DNA from: Phytopythium helicoides | Taxonomy: Eukaryota > Oomycota > Peronosporomycetes > Pythiales > Pythiaceae | Length of the DNA stretch: 64,000 nucleotides | NCBI GenBank assembly: GCA_024867545.1 | Contig: JANFNE010000027.1 | Span: forward strand, 620,001 to 684,000 | Direction: 5' to 3' | The notes under the pieces: model-generated | Told to the model about the DNA's origin: nothing | Seen by the model: only the letters and a program-made list of their open reading frames with translations | The model's database searches: none | Position numbers and translations under genes: made by a program | Shown: positions 27,029 through 38,151 of the stretch, piece by piece | Layout: each line of letters begins with the position of its first letter | Position numbering within the stretch: position 1 is the stretch's first letter

Positions 27029-28351
27029 TTATGGTTGTTGTCCTCCACGATCTTCCTTGCTTGGACCCACAGCCACAAGTACCTTAACGCAACCGCCAGT
27101 CTTGTTGAAGAGCTGTTCATAAGCCTCGGGCATCTCCTCAAGCCCGTCGAGGCGGTGCGTCACCATGAGCAATGGGTCGATCATGCCTTGCTCCAGCATA
27201 TTCATGATGTACTCCCAGTTCTTTTGCACGGGGCACTGTCCCGAGCGCACTGTCAGGTGCTTCATCATGATGTGCCCGATCGGGAACCGGTTCGTGGTCC
27301 CAAGGTAATCGGCGATAATGGAGACGCGGCCGTACTTGCGAACAACCATGAGGCACTCGCGCAGCACGTCGGGGGTGTCAGTCTCGAGGCCGATCGATCG
27401 CTGCAGCTTGTCAGACCACGTCTCAGAGAACCTGAACCCAGTAGCGTCGATCACCACGTCCGCACCGCCCTCGGACAGAGGCAACAAGCTACTCAGCATG
27501 CTCACGACTTGCGCACTTGAGAGTCCCGAGCGATCCAACACCTCAATACCCAGTCTGTCTCTCGCGAGCGCCAGACGCTCTGGCACGAGATCAATGCCGA
27601 TCACTCGCTTGGCCTTCTTGACCTTGCTCCACTGGGCTGCAAACAGCCCAATCGGTCCCAGTCCCCAAATCACGACAGTGTCACCCTCTCCAACCTCACC
27701 AAGCTCCGTCGCATGGAGCGCAGTCGACAGCACATCCGAGACGAAGAGTGCTTTCTCGTCAGGGACCGAGTCTGGGATTCGCAGGCAGTTAACGTCTCCG
27801 AACGGGACGCGAACGTACTCGGCCTGGGAGCCCGGAATATTTCCCACGAGCCGCGAGTAGCCAAAGATGGCGCCTGCAGGTCGGCCACCTCCGTACATTT
27901 CCTCGAACAGCTTGGAGTCGTTGGTGCAGTCGCAGCCCGAGAACTCGCCGCGCTTGCAGAATGCGCACGAGCCGCACGCGACAGAGAACGCAATAACGAC
28001 GCGATCTCCGATCTGGAGCGTCTCGACCTCGTCGCCAACCTCATCGACGACGCCGCACGCCTCGTGACCAAGTGTGAAGCCTTCGTCCATGGTTGGAACC
28101 TCGCCCGAGTACAAATGGGAGTCCGAGCCCGAGCAAATAGAGCAGTACGTCACGCGTACGATCACATCGCTCGGGTGCGTGATGCGTGGTCGCGGCACGT
28201 CCGTCGCACACCCGACCTTCTTGGAGCCGAGCCACACGATCGCCTTCATGGTCTTGTTCGAGTGCGCTGGCTGTGTCGAGCCCTCGGCGACGTGCAGCTT
28301 CCCTGCCATGTCGTCCTGAAGCTTCGCCAAAGCGTTCTGTGCCGCGTTCAT
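27029..28351 (-). CDS. zinc-dependent alcohol dehydrogenase (MDR superfamily, formaldehyde-dehydrogenase-like)
   Basis: A 440-aa cytosolic NAD(P)-dependent oxidoreductase. The GroES-like domain carries the catalytic zinc ligands Cys73 (SICSGSDSHLYSG) and His96-Glu97 (GHEACG). The structural zinc Cys residues are 126, 129, 132 and 140 (CGSCAFCKRGEFSGC). The Rossmann fold has the GLGPIG motif at about 230-235, followed by an acidic residue in IGID. A ~34-residue N-terminal extension precedes MKAIVW; a shorter start at that Met is possible. The tail (DRGGQQP) is not a targeting signal I recognise. The subfamily resembles glutathione-independent formaldehyde or threonine dehydrogenases; the substrate cannot be told from sequence. 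Confidence 0.88.
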   Translation of the reverse strand: MNAAQNALAKLQDDMAGKLHVAEGSTQPAHSNKTMKAIVWLGSKKVGCATDVPRPRITHPSDVIVRVTYCSICSGSDSHLYSGEVPTMDEGFTLGHEACGVVDEVGDEVETLQIGDRVVIAFSVACGSCAFCKRGEFSGCDCTNDSKLFEEMYGGGRPAGAIFGYSRLVGNIPGSQAEYVRVPFGDVNCLRIPDSVPDEKALFVSDVLSTALHATELGEVGEGDTVVIWGLGPIGLFAAQWSKVKKAKRVIGIDLVPERLALARDRLGIEVLDRSGLSSAQVVSMLSSLLPLSEGGADVVIDATGFRFSETWSDKLQRSIGLETDTPDVLRECLMVVRKYGRVSIIADYLGTTNRFPIGHIMMKHLTVRSGQCPVQKNWEYIMNMLEQGMIDPLLMVTHRLDGLEEMPEAYEQLFNKTGGCVKVLVAVGPSKEDRGGQQP

Positions 28352-28598
28352 GCTACCGGTTGGCTCGCTTGATCGCTTGCGGGCTTTGTGGTCTTTTCAG
28401 GAGTGAGCTTGACCAAAGCTTCAAGAAAGACGTCACCGTTGGTGTCTGGGACCGGGCAAACAACCAATGGCATCTGATCAAGCATCAACCGCGATGTAGT
28501 TATGGAGACGTATTGCGCGCAATGGAGGTCCGAACGCACATTGATTGATGGTGCTCCAATTAGTTTGTGGTCTCATAGATTCCGACCTACAAGTACTT

Positions 28599-30590
28599 TC
28601 ACACATACCCGACGGGCTCCATGGTCTGCATGACCGAGTCCGTCGTGGACTTGGCCATGCGATAGGTGTTCTCGGCAGCGAGGCGCAGCTCCGTCATCTG
28701 CTGCCAGAGTTGCTGACGGTGGCGCTGACTCTCGGTGAACGGCGGCGTCTTGGTCCAGTCCTCTTCGTCCTCTTCGTCGACGCGAAGGCGCCGCTCCATC
28801 TCTTCCTCCTCTTCCTCTTCGTTGAAAGAAGAGCGCCAGCTGCCGCCAAAGCTATTGTCCCCAACACCACCGCTGCTCAGCGGCCGAAACAGCGTCGAGC
28901 CCGACGACATGGTCGTGGAAATGGTGTCAACGGACCCGGAGCGCAGCTCATAGCACGCCTTACCGAGCGGAGTGGAGGGATGAAGCACAATTCGGCGGGG
29001 ATCGCTGTCACGGTGGTCCTGTGTGTTGCTCGCGTTGCTGCCACGGCTGTGTGTACTACCGTTGCGAGGACGAACGCGAGCAAATGGCTCGGTTGTCGCT
29101 TGTGCAGTCGCACTACTTCGTCTTCCTTGGAACGAAGGAGAGGGTGACGCTCCGGCATACGGGGACCTGGCAGACGGAGATGCCACCGTAAGGCCGCTGT
29201 AGTTGAGTGTGCTGTGATCGGTCGATGCCAATGGCGTCAGCCGCTCCCGCCAACCGAAGCGACCGTCAACAATCTCGTCGTGCGCAACCTGCTCACTTGG
29301 GTAGCGCCTGATGCGAGTGATACACGAACGGCAGACAGCAGCCTCGCGCGTCTCGAGCTCAAGGTTGTACGTCACGTACGGCAGCTTCTTGGTCACACGG
29401 CACTTGGAGCACATGGCGCAGCTGCAGATCTTGCAGAAGCCAGCAGCACCGGTGCTGACGACGCCAAACTTGCGCTCGCACGAGCCGCATCGACGCTGTC
29501 GGTCCCGACTTGATGATCGGCTTGCTGATATGAAGTTGTTGGGATCGACATCCATTTCTCCGAGAAGCGCGACTTGGTGATGTTGGTGGGAAGGGGGAGG
29601 ATACTGTCTGTTGCTTCGTCGTGGCGTTCGTGAAAGACTGCGACCAGACATGGAGTTCGACGTGGGCGTCGAAGCGCCGTGTCCGCTCGCGCTGCGATCG
29701 CTTCGATTCCCATCGTCGTGCTTGCCCCATTCGGCGCGATGTGGATTCTCGGCGAACCACAGTAGCTTGCGCACATGGCCGCACTCGACGGCGTTCCAGG
29801 AGCTGAGAAATCCCGTCGACGCAGCCTTGAGAGCGAACGAATCGAGCAGCTTCCCGTGCTGCTCGACGTATCCGCGGACGTACACGTCAACCTTGCGGCC
29901 GCTCGGCAATTCGCGGAAGATCGTGCAGGACGAGATGCGGCCGCGCGTGAGCGACTGGTTCTCCAGCGGGCCGTATCCGGGAATGTCGACCGAGTGCAGC
30001 AGCTGGTAGCCGATACGGTCGCCGTTGGTGCGTACCATGACGCCAGTGGACTCGACGAAGACAAGATCTCTCGGCCAGACGAACCCTCGGAGCGAGGGCG
30101 GCGGGCCCTTGACAAACCACTTGATGCCGAGGAACCTGTACGGCTCCTGCGGTGTCGGCGATCGGATTTTCGCGAGCACCGAGCCGTCGATGAGCGAGCT
30201 GCGCACGATCTGCGCCTTGAGCAACATGGATGCAGCGTCAGGTGTCACGACGCCGTACATGACGTCGTCGAGCGAGCCGGCGATGGTGCCGACGCCGAGT
30301 AACAGCTTGGGGGCCTGCCAGTCGTCCGCGGCCAAGCGTTCCATCTCGACGGCCGATCCGCTGCGCATTTTGCTCTTTGGGTCGCGCTCCTTGTAGACAG
30401 TCAGGTTCTCTCTCGTCTTGACAGCCTTCCATCGCTTCTTGTCGAGTCTGCGCTGGCCCGGTCGGTCGTACGCGTCGTAGTGCGCCAGTGTCTCCCACAC
30501 GAGGCCTCTGGCGAGGTCGCGGTAGTGCCGCTGCTCGTCCATGGACAGCTCCAGCGGCGGGAACACGTCCTTGCTCCATCCTCGCGTCAT
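28599..30590 (-). CDS. START-like / zinc-cluster protein, long member
   Basis: A 663-aa, intronless relative of the 9.8-18 kb family. The START-like core (KKRWKAVKTRENLTVYKERD... NGDRIGYQLLHSVDIPGYG... VYVRGYVEQHGK) is followed by a Ser/Arg-rich insert. The cysteine cluster reads CGSCERKFGVVSTGAAGFCKICSCAMCSKC...CRSC. A long disordered tail has a poly-Glu/Arg segment (EEEEEEEMERRLRVDEEDEE) and a final helix. Its tail is the longest in the window. Isolated from the cluster, it probably represents a distinct orthologous group. Confidence 0.82.
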   Translation of the reverse strand: MTRGWSKDVFPPLELSMDEQRHYRDLARGLVWETLAHYDAYDRPGQRRLDKKRWKAVKTRENLTVYKERDPKSKMRSGSAVEMERLAADDWQAPKLLLGVGTIAGSLDDVMYGVVTPDAASMLLKAQIVRSSLIDGSVLAKIRSPTPQEPYRFLGIKWFVKGPPPSLRGFVWPRDLVFVESTGVMVRTNGDRIGYQLLHSVDIPGYGPLENQSLTRGRISSCTIFRELPSGRKVDVYVRGYVEQHGKLLDSFALKAASTGFLSSWNAVECGHVRKLLWFAENPHRAEWGKHDDGNRSDRSASGHGASTPTSNSMSGRSLSRTPRRSNRQYPPPSHQHHQVALLGEMDVDPNNFISASRSSSRDRQRRCGSCERKFGVVSTGAAGFCKICSCAMCSKCRVTKKLPYVTYNLELETREAAVCRSCITRIRRYPSEQVAHDEIVDGRFGWRERLTPLASTDHSTLNYSGLTVASPSARSPYAGASPSPSFQGRRSSATAQATTEPFARVRPRNGSTHSRGSNASNTQDHRDSDPRRIVLHPSTPLGKACYELRSGSVDTISTTMSSGSTLFRPLSSGGVGDNSFGGSWRSSFNEEEEEEEMERRLRVDEEDEEDWTKTPPFTESQRHRQQLWQQMTELRLAAENTYRMAKSTTDSVMQTMEPVGYV

Positions 30591-32978
30591 CTCAGCGACT
30601 AGCGATAACTCAACGCTCTGCTGGCTGGATACGGCTGTCGACTAGCAATGCAACGCTGGACTCGAGTGGCTCGCAGACACGCGACGGCTGCAAGAGGATG
30701 GGGAGCCGAAACACCGAGGCGAGAGGAGAATCAGCTCGACCAGCGGCCTGCGCACGAGCGAGCGCGATTGGAAATGGCGTCTGCGTCGGCGTGGCATCGG
30801 CTTGGCATGGTCGTCGATCTTTGAGCGGAGACCGGCCCGACAGGCGGGCGGTGACCAGTGCAGGTACTGAACGCTTTCTCGCTCTTCCCGGTACCTAGGC
30901 GGCCGCCTCGAAAGTGTCCGACCGCGCCACATGGAAAACCAGTCATTTCAAGGCGTCTTTTGACATGGCGCCGCCGCTCGAGATGCTGCTGGCCGGGCGG
31001 AAAATCATGAATCGCACAACTTTTCTGACGCAGGATCGCATCCGCGAGCGGATCTTGTCGTTTGCGCGAGCGCATTTGTGTCAGAAATCCAACGCGAATC
31101 AGCGGGACGGCCCTGACGTCTTCCTGACACGCGAGTATCTGCTCGTGCTCGCGAGAGCCAAATCCCCCTGACGGGTATCCAAACAGCGGAGGAGGACGGG
31201 TGGATGAGTGGCTGCGCCTGCGGAGCTGCAAGTCCGAAGAGCTCGCGCTCTGCCGCGGAGAACGCAGGTGACCGTGGCAGACGGCCCTCGCCAATTGGCC
31301 CGGGGCACCCGCTCCGCAGGAGCCACACAGCGTCCAGAGCCCTGCGGACTCGACTTTTTTTGAGCGTCGAGCCGAGCACAGGCATGTCTTTTGCACGGGA
31401 CGCGCGCGCTCCGTCCTCCTCGGGAAGCCTGCCTGCTACTCACGTGGGCTGTCGAGGTACAGGAGTAGGTGCGTCGCGGTCCGACAGCGCGCGAACGCGT
31501 AGCGAACGCCATCGCAGGGCGTCTGTCTGGACGCTGACGACGGCCGGCGCGAACCGGCCGGCCCGTCTTTGGCGAGGGGCAAGCGCCTTTAGCCACGCCC
31601 TTGCGGTGACGGAGCATTTTGGCTGCTGGACACTCGGCGCAGAGGCGAGCCGAGGCCGTTAAGAAAGCGAATCTCGGGCCTCGCGTCTTTGCGACGACGA
31701 TGCACGCACAAGCGTTTAACGCGAAGGCTTGGCGTCTTCGAGCGCCGAAATTGGGCATCAAGAAGACGAAGTCGCGAAGAGGAAGCCGACAGCTTCTGCC
31801 TCGTTGTCCTCATAGAGTGACTAGAGAACGATCAGGTGGTCGCTTCTGAGGTCTCGTGAAACGGATCAGGAAACGCCTGCAGTGTGGTGGGAGCAGCAAG
31901 AAGAAGAAGGAGAAGGGAAAGAAGCTGCCGCGTCGCCAGCGAGAACCGCGGCATCAACAGTGGTGCAGACTACTGCCGATCAAGGTACTGCGGTCTGTAC
32001 CACGCGATTCTTATTCTGTTCAGTGGTGGATGCAACCGAACTCAAGTATCCAACTGTCCCGCTCGAGTGTACGGTACGCGCGTGTGCAGTGCAACGAGCA
32101 TCAGCGACGACGAAAGAGGCGCTCGCCTTGCAGCGAGTGCTCCTTCTCTCCTCTGTTTGCACTCCTAGCGCAGCTTGATTGATGAGTGGGTTTCGTTGAG
32201 CGCTGACACTGACGCACCGGTGACGCGAGCGAGGGAAGAAGGATAGAGTCACAGCCAGCGCCGGACGACCTGTCCTCGAGCGCAAAGGCTGGGGCAGGCG
32301 GTCAATGTTTCGCCTGCTGTACCTTGACCACTCAAAAGAGCTGCTGCTGGTGGTGTTCGCCGATGCTGCTTGGAAGCCTCGCAGAGCCTTGCTCTCGCGC
32401 GAATAGATGCAGCCGCAGCTGATATTGCGCTGGCAATGCGCTGGCATCGGTCAGCCAATACGTGGCCCCGATGATAGCTGTTTTGCTCACGAATCGCTCG
32501 CTTTCGTGTCGATGCTGCAGCAGAGGAGCTGATCTTTTCTGCCGCCGCCCACAGTGCCACGAGCCGAGTCCCTGCAATCGAGTGGTCGAACCTGCTCGAA
32601 TTCGCCGGAGCTCGCGCCTTCTGCCAGCTCGTCCCACCATGGTCAGCTCCGGTCGTCGAGAGCCGTCACGACCTCAGCTCCGCCCACTCGATTTTCCCAC
32701 TCCGTCGCCGATCTTCCAGCAGCTCACTTCAAGCGTGAGTGAACGTCTCTCGATTTTTTCAAACCCTCGCCTTCCCAGTAGTCACCGATATACCTCCAAT
32801 CACACGCCTTCTTATCCCCCATTTTGTCCAATCGCTTCCCTCCATTCGTCCATCACCACGGCCACCCCGAGACGGTCTCACGTCGATCCGCCACCACCGC
32901 CCGACGTCTCCGCCGCCCGCTCCGTAGGCCTCCGCCGCTCCCCACGCGGCCCCAGAGCCCCACTGACGCTCTCTGCTC
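30591..32978. other. long gene-poor interval
   Basis: About 2.4 kb without a supportable gene. Open frames (for example 31099-31761 minus) are Arg/Ala-rich and look like GC-driven shadows. A short hairpin (GGCCGG, six-base loop, CCGGCC) lies at 31542-31559. The last ~300 bp precede the isomerase gene. Confidence 0.45.
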
Positions 32979-34322
32979 ATGCTGCTGGCCTCGCTTCGCC
33001 GCTCTCCTGCTCGCCTCGCGCTCCAGCGGCTCCAATCGGCCCCCATGTCGTCGCTCGCGGACGAATTTGCGCGCAAGGTGGCGCTGGGCAAGACGCTGCC
33101 GCCGCTGAGCGACAACGCCGCCAAGCTCGAGATGTACGCGCTGTACAAGCAGGCCAACGTCGGCAAGGTCAACAAGCCACGCCCGGGGATGCTCGACTTC
33201 GTGGGCCGCGCCATGTGGGACGCGTGGAACAAGCTCGGCGACATGAGCCAGGAGGAGGCCATGACCAAGTGCGTGCTGCTGCTGCTGCTGGCTGCGCGCA
33301 AAGGACGGAGCTAACTCAACTCTCTCGCTGAGACCAGGTACATCGCCATCATTGACGACCTGGCCGCCAAGAACGGCGCGGGAGACAGCGTGGAGGCCGT
33401 AGAGTCCGACACGGACGACCTGCTCGTCGACATCTCGTGCGTCTCGACTTGATTGACTCGTGACCCCCGACGGTAGCGGCTCAGCTTGTTTGCCATTTAG
33501 GGAGAGCGGGCTGCTGACGCTGACGCTGAACCGCCCGGCCAAGTACAACGCCCTCAACCACGGCATGTACGACGGAATCACCAAGGCGCTGCAGACGTCG
33601 GCGAGCCAGGACCGCGTCAAGGCTGTGCTGCTCAAGTCCACGGGAGCCATGTTCACGAGCGGTAACGATCTCACCATGTTCACGTCCAACCCACAGGGGC
33701 TCACGCTCGAGCAGCTGGCCGATGCTGGCGCTGTCATCCTCGAGAATTTCGTCGACGCCTTCCTCACGTATCCCAAGCCAATCGTGGCGGCCGTGCAGGG
33801 TCCCGCTGTGGGTATCGGCGCCACGCTGCTGGCGCTCTGCGACTTCGTCTACGTGTCGGAGACCACGACGCTGCACACGCCCTTCACTTCGCTAGGACAG
33901 TCGCCTGAGGCTTGCTCCTCGGCGCTGTTTCCGCGGATCATGGGTCCCGCGCGCGCCAACGCCATGCTGCTGCTGGGCGAGAAGTTTGCTGCGCAGGACG
34001 CCGTCTCCTCGGGCCTCGCGACCGAGTGCTTTGGTGTCGCTGAGTTCGACAAGAAGGTGCAGGAGAAAGTCGAGTACGTTTGCATTTGGATGTTACTGCG
34101 CGTTTATGAATTCTGGCTGACATCGCTTTGCATTTCCTGAATAGTCTGCTGCTGTCGCGCTACCCGCAGTCGATGATCAAGTCCAAGGCGCTGATTCGCA
34201 CGCCGGCTGTCATCTCGGAACTCCAGGCCATCAATCGTGCCGAGTGCGAGACGCTCAAGAAGCTCTGGCTCGGCCCCGAGTGCATGGACGCGATCCTCAA
34301 GTTCCAGTCGCGGAAAAAGTGA
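32979..34322 (+). CDS. ECI2: enoyl-CoA delta-isomerase 2-type protein with acyl-CoA-binding domain
   Basis: Fatty-acid oxidation auxiliary enzyme that moves 3-enoyl to 2-trans-enoyl-CoA. Four exons: 32979-33268, 33338-33436, 33501-34073 and 34145-34322, with GT-AG introns of 64-71 nt, giving 379 aa. A Ser/Arg-rich presequence ([20 protein letters not shown]) suggests mitochondria. The acyl-CoA-binding domain (~25-110) has [14 protein letters not shown] and KPRPGMLDF...WDAWNKL. The crotonase domain follows: NRPAKYNAL, oxyanion hole GNDLTMF and GPAVGIG, and [15 protein letters not shown] with the catalytic Glu typical of ECI2. It ends in SRKK without the SKL signal found in animal ECI2. Convergent with the phosphoesterase. 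Confidence 0.92.
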
Positions 34323-34478
34323 GGTGGAAGGACCTCCGCATTTGCGAGCTGTTTGGCAACAGAGGTTCGACCCATCATGGATGAAGGAAAAAAGTTCAAT
34401 TCATGCACGCTTCCTTTCCACTCGATTTGTCTACTCGCGCAGTGTTTGCATGCGCTCATAAGTACACTTGCCACGAGA

Positions 34479-36373
34479 TCAAAACCATGAGGACAGCCTC
34501 TTGGACGTTGCCGAAACTCCGCGCGAATCTGAAGTTCCATCAGTTCCCTCACCGTTCGACGACGACGGAGGCGGCGATGGAGCGCGCTCGGGAGCTGGAG
34601 ACGCTTCTACTACAGGTGCAGGCGGCTCTCGCCCAGGGTGAACGTGTCCAGGTACCTTGTACTTGCACAGCACGCAGTCTTCCTCAACTGGTGCAGGAGG
34701 TGGCGGAGCGGGTGCCTCCGTTACAACCTCTGCAACGACTACTGTCGCTGCGGAGGTTGCCGAGACGCTTACTTGTTGCTCCACGATGGAATTCGCGGAT
34801 GGTTCTTCCACCAACGTCGCGAGTTTCGTAAGTCCATCGCGCTTGCGCAGTGTCTTGTCACGCCGCCGACGCACAGAGCTGGATGCTGCTGCTGCTGCTG
34901 CCATACCGTCCGATGATCCATTTTGGATTGGAGCCTCGTCAATCAGCGACTCGGAGGCGATGCTTGCTTGCTCTAAATGCTCACGATCAGGTCCTGTCAT
35001 TTCCTTGCTTTCGCTCAGGTCGTTCAGCACGGCCACTGTTACTCGTCGAGCCATGGCAAGCTGCCGACGACGTCTTCGATTGTCGCTGACTTCGGTGGTC
35101 TCGTCCTGGTGATCAACCACCTCCTTGTTGTCACTGACGGCTCGAGTTGGACCGTCCTTTGTCGTTGCAGCTATCACCAGCGGAGACGGTGAAGATGGAG
35201 GAGACTCGACGGTGTGGTGGCCATTGTTGCGGAACCCTTGCGAAAAGAGATATCGCAGTGCTCGTTTCTGCGAGTCCTGAACGGGGCGAACGCGAAGCGT
35301 GCTCTCGAAGAGTAGATTTGCGGTCGTTCCCTCGACTCGAAACGCCCGCAACGAGTTCTTGCGAGCCTCACTTTCTTCAAGAGAGACGACAAACTTCTCC
35401 ACAAACACAGGTTTCTGCGAGCACACGCGCAGTTGCTCGTGCAAGAGGCGCGAATAGTCCATGGTCACACCATCCGTCACGCTGCAATCGCAGCCGCTCG
35501 CTGTCTCGGTTTGCACTGGGTCGGGATCGGCGCTCACGATGCCAGTCTTGTTGCGTGGTGCTTCAAGGTCAAACACGAACGGAGGATTGACGGGCTCGTA
35601 GTCGTGTGTGCACGATGAGGCGTTGAAGTAGGTGGTGACGCCGTCGGTAGAGCGTCCGTAGCCCTCATGAACGTGTCCGAACACGTGCAGAGTGGGCTTG
35701 ATGCGCGTCTGCACCTCGCGCATGAGGTCCTCGCAACCGACATTCATGTATCCGACCTGGTCTCCGCGACCAAACGGGGGCGTGTGCGTGATGAGCACGT
35801 CCGTGTCGGACGGAATGCGGCGCCACTTGTCGAGCAGCTCTTTTCCCCTCGGCAGGTTGAACGCCCAGTTGCAGAACTCGGGCTGCCACGGCGTGCTACA
35901 CCAAGAGCAGCCACGTTGTGAGTGGGCCGGCGGCTGCGACTATGCAAGCGAGCGCTCGACGCACCCGTAGAACTTGAAGCCCTCGATCATGACGGCCTGG
36001 TCCTCCAGGTACAACGCGTTCGTGAGCAGCGCGCGCACCTCGTCGGGGTCTGCACGACGACATCGAGCGTCAGCTGCGCAGACTCACCACTAGCGTCGAG
36101 CAGACCTGGATGGGACGCACCATACTGCTGGCGGTGGCCGTAGTGGTGCCAATTGCGCGGGTAGAAGGCGCGGTCGAACGTCGACTCGTGGTTGCCGGCG
36201 ATCACGAGCTTGTACTTGTGCGGCAGCCGGCCCAGGAACTCGTTGAAGGCCAGCACCTCGCTGCGCTCGCCCGTGTCGGTGAAGTCGCCCGCGTGCACGA
36301 ACACGTCGCCCGGGGGCACGCGCAGCGCCTGCTCGTGCAGCCCGTGGGTGTCGGACACGCACACGACGCGCAT
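34479..36373 (-). CDS. calcineurin-like metallophosphoesterase (MPPED1/2 type) with long C-terminal extension
   Basis: Three exons: 36088-36373, 35965-36049 and 34479-35895, with introns of 38 and 69 nt, giving 595 aa. Metal-binding motifs are in order: SDTHG (Asp8, His10), GDFTD (Asp30), GNHE (61-63), THTPPFGRGD and GHVHEGYG. The segment GTPWQPEFCNWAFN is a signature of the MPPED/UPF0046 group, whose known members are metal-dependent cyclic nucleotide phosphodiesterases. The catalytic domain ends around residue 250. The remaining ~340 residues are charged and low-complexity, with RRRRR and a Pro-rich stretch, and end SKRLSSWF. No signal peptide is present. The substrate is unproven. Confidence 0.86.
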
Positions 36374-38151
36374 TTCTCGGCCTGTAGGGGGCCCCAGAGC
36401 CCCAGAGGCGGCGCGATCGGCGGCTGCGGACGGCGGGGAGCGCTGGGAGCGCGTCTGGAGGTCGCGCGGGCGGCTGGGGACGCGCTGGGAGCGGCGGGAG
36501 GGCGGCCTGATGCGCGCTTGATGGGGGAGTGGACGGCGCTTCTACAGTATACCGAAGCCAGGTATTTCCGGTGCTTGACCAGCTTCCGTTTTTTTTTGTG
36601 ATTGGGAACGTGATGTGTGGTTGCGAGATGGGGAAGATGAGCATGGTGCTCCGCCAGTACGTTGGCTGCCGCGCAAATGACAACAAAGGTATCTGATGAG
36701 GTCGAGGACGCTGGTGTGGTCGAGCAGATCAACCGTCGGTCGAGCTCTTGTAAGGCAGGAACCTTACGCGGGAGTTTTGTCCCGGAGACGCACATGTTGA
36801 GGGTCCGCAGCCAGTGCAACTAGGGTCCTGCCGTCTCGTCAAAAGCAGCAGCATTATGGAGGAGATAGATCTGGTCAAGTGCAGTCAGAGCGGCAACAAC
36901 TCTGCGGCCCTGGAGCAAGCATTCGGATTTCATGAGAGAAATACCGTCAAATTGAAAAAAGGCGCGATTCAGCTGCAGACCAGGTTTTTGGCGCAAGGAG
37001 AATGAGAGAAGTCGGCACCTGGCATGGATCGAACGGTCCAGCATCAACACGGCGCGTAGATGGAGCTTCTGAGCGAGCGAGGGGTGTTCAACAACTGCGC
37101 AGGCGCTTGCTCGATAGCTGCACAATGGTTGGCTAGTCTACAGCTCCTCGAAGCCGAAACTGAGCCTAACAGCTGTCCATCGAGGCAAACCTGACTGCGA
37201 GGTGATTGAGCTACTAGCTCGGGCGTTTCGTAGTCACCACAGGTCAAGACCCAAGAAAAGGGATGTAGGCAGGCTTGAATGGCTATGCTTGGCAACGCGC
37301 ACTTATGAGAGCAGGATGGTTTGTGCTTTTGATGAGGAGATTTTGGCTATGTAACATCCAGCTCAAAATGGTCAAGTTGGAGATGTTGGGCTTTAGCAGG
37401 TCCAATTCGCTACAAGAGCAGTTGATCGACCACATAGAAACCTTGATTCGGCGCACAGTGCTTCGACTTGGAAAACACACGCGTGTGTCTCGCGCGTGAA
37501 CCATTCACTGAACGATCTAGTCAGAAGATCTGATTTCGACGATGGGCTCCGCACAACAACTCGACATTTTGTCTTGAACTCTCAGTGAGAAATTAGGCAC
37601 CGCTCAATTTGCTCGTCATAGAATCAACTCGTCGCCCGTGCTTTGCATTCGAGCCCATGTGCAAAGCTCGCTTTGACTCTTGAAGTGGATCAACAAATGC
37701 TGCAGCAGCACTGTCTACGGCTCAAACGGACTGCTAGAGCCACTAATCGTTGCTACTACAATCGTACACCGAATCCGTGCTTCTTGGTTCAACAAGCCCT
37801 CAGATAATGACTGTCTGCTCCTGTTGGCAGAGTGATTCAAGCCCCTGTTACAAAGCCACAAAACCAGCAGGTTGCTATTATAAAGGAGGATGGAGCAAGC
37901 GCAGCTGAAGGGATGCGATGTCCACCATCACGCCAACTTGGCGGAGGACCACCTTGTCGCATTTTCATACTGCTCCAGCAGCTCAATTCGCACAGCGCTG
38001 TACACTCTTCAGCAGTTTCGAGCGCACAAGATGCGTCTGCCATGTCCGATCTGCCTTGGACACATATTCACTCCTTTTCCACATCGCCACTCGACAATTC
38101 GCTGTCTTCCTGCGAACCTCGTGCAAGTTGTCAGCACCCATCCGAGTGGTG
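36374..38151. other. intergenic
   Basis: About 1.8 kb between the phosphoesterase and the first transporter. Open frames are short and unrecognised. A frame continuous with the transporter exists from 37918 but lacks similarity to the paralogues' N-termini. Confidence 0.45.
38068..38080 (+). promoter_or_regulatory. possible Inr-FPR core promoter
   Basis: TCACTCCTTTTCC, 84 nt before the transporter ATG, a weaker match than in the paralogues. Confidence 0.35.

Noticed and set aside
31099..31761. Minus-strand 220-aa frame in the gene-poor interval
   Set aside because: Arg/Ala-rich, no domain, overlapping frames of similar length on both strands.
34355..34385. tRNA-like T-arm sequence (ggttcgacccatc)
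   Set aside because: No matching acceptor, D or anticodon arms could be found around it.
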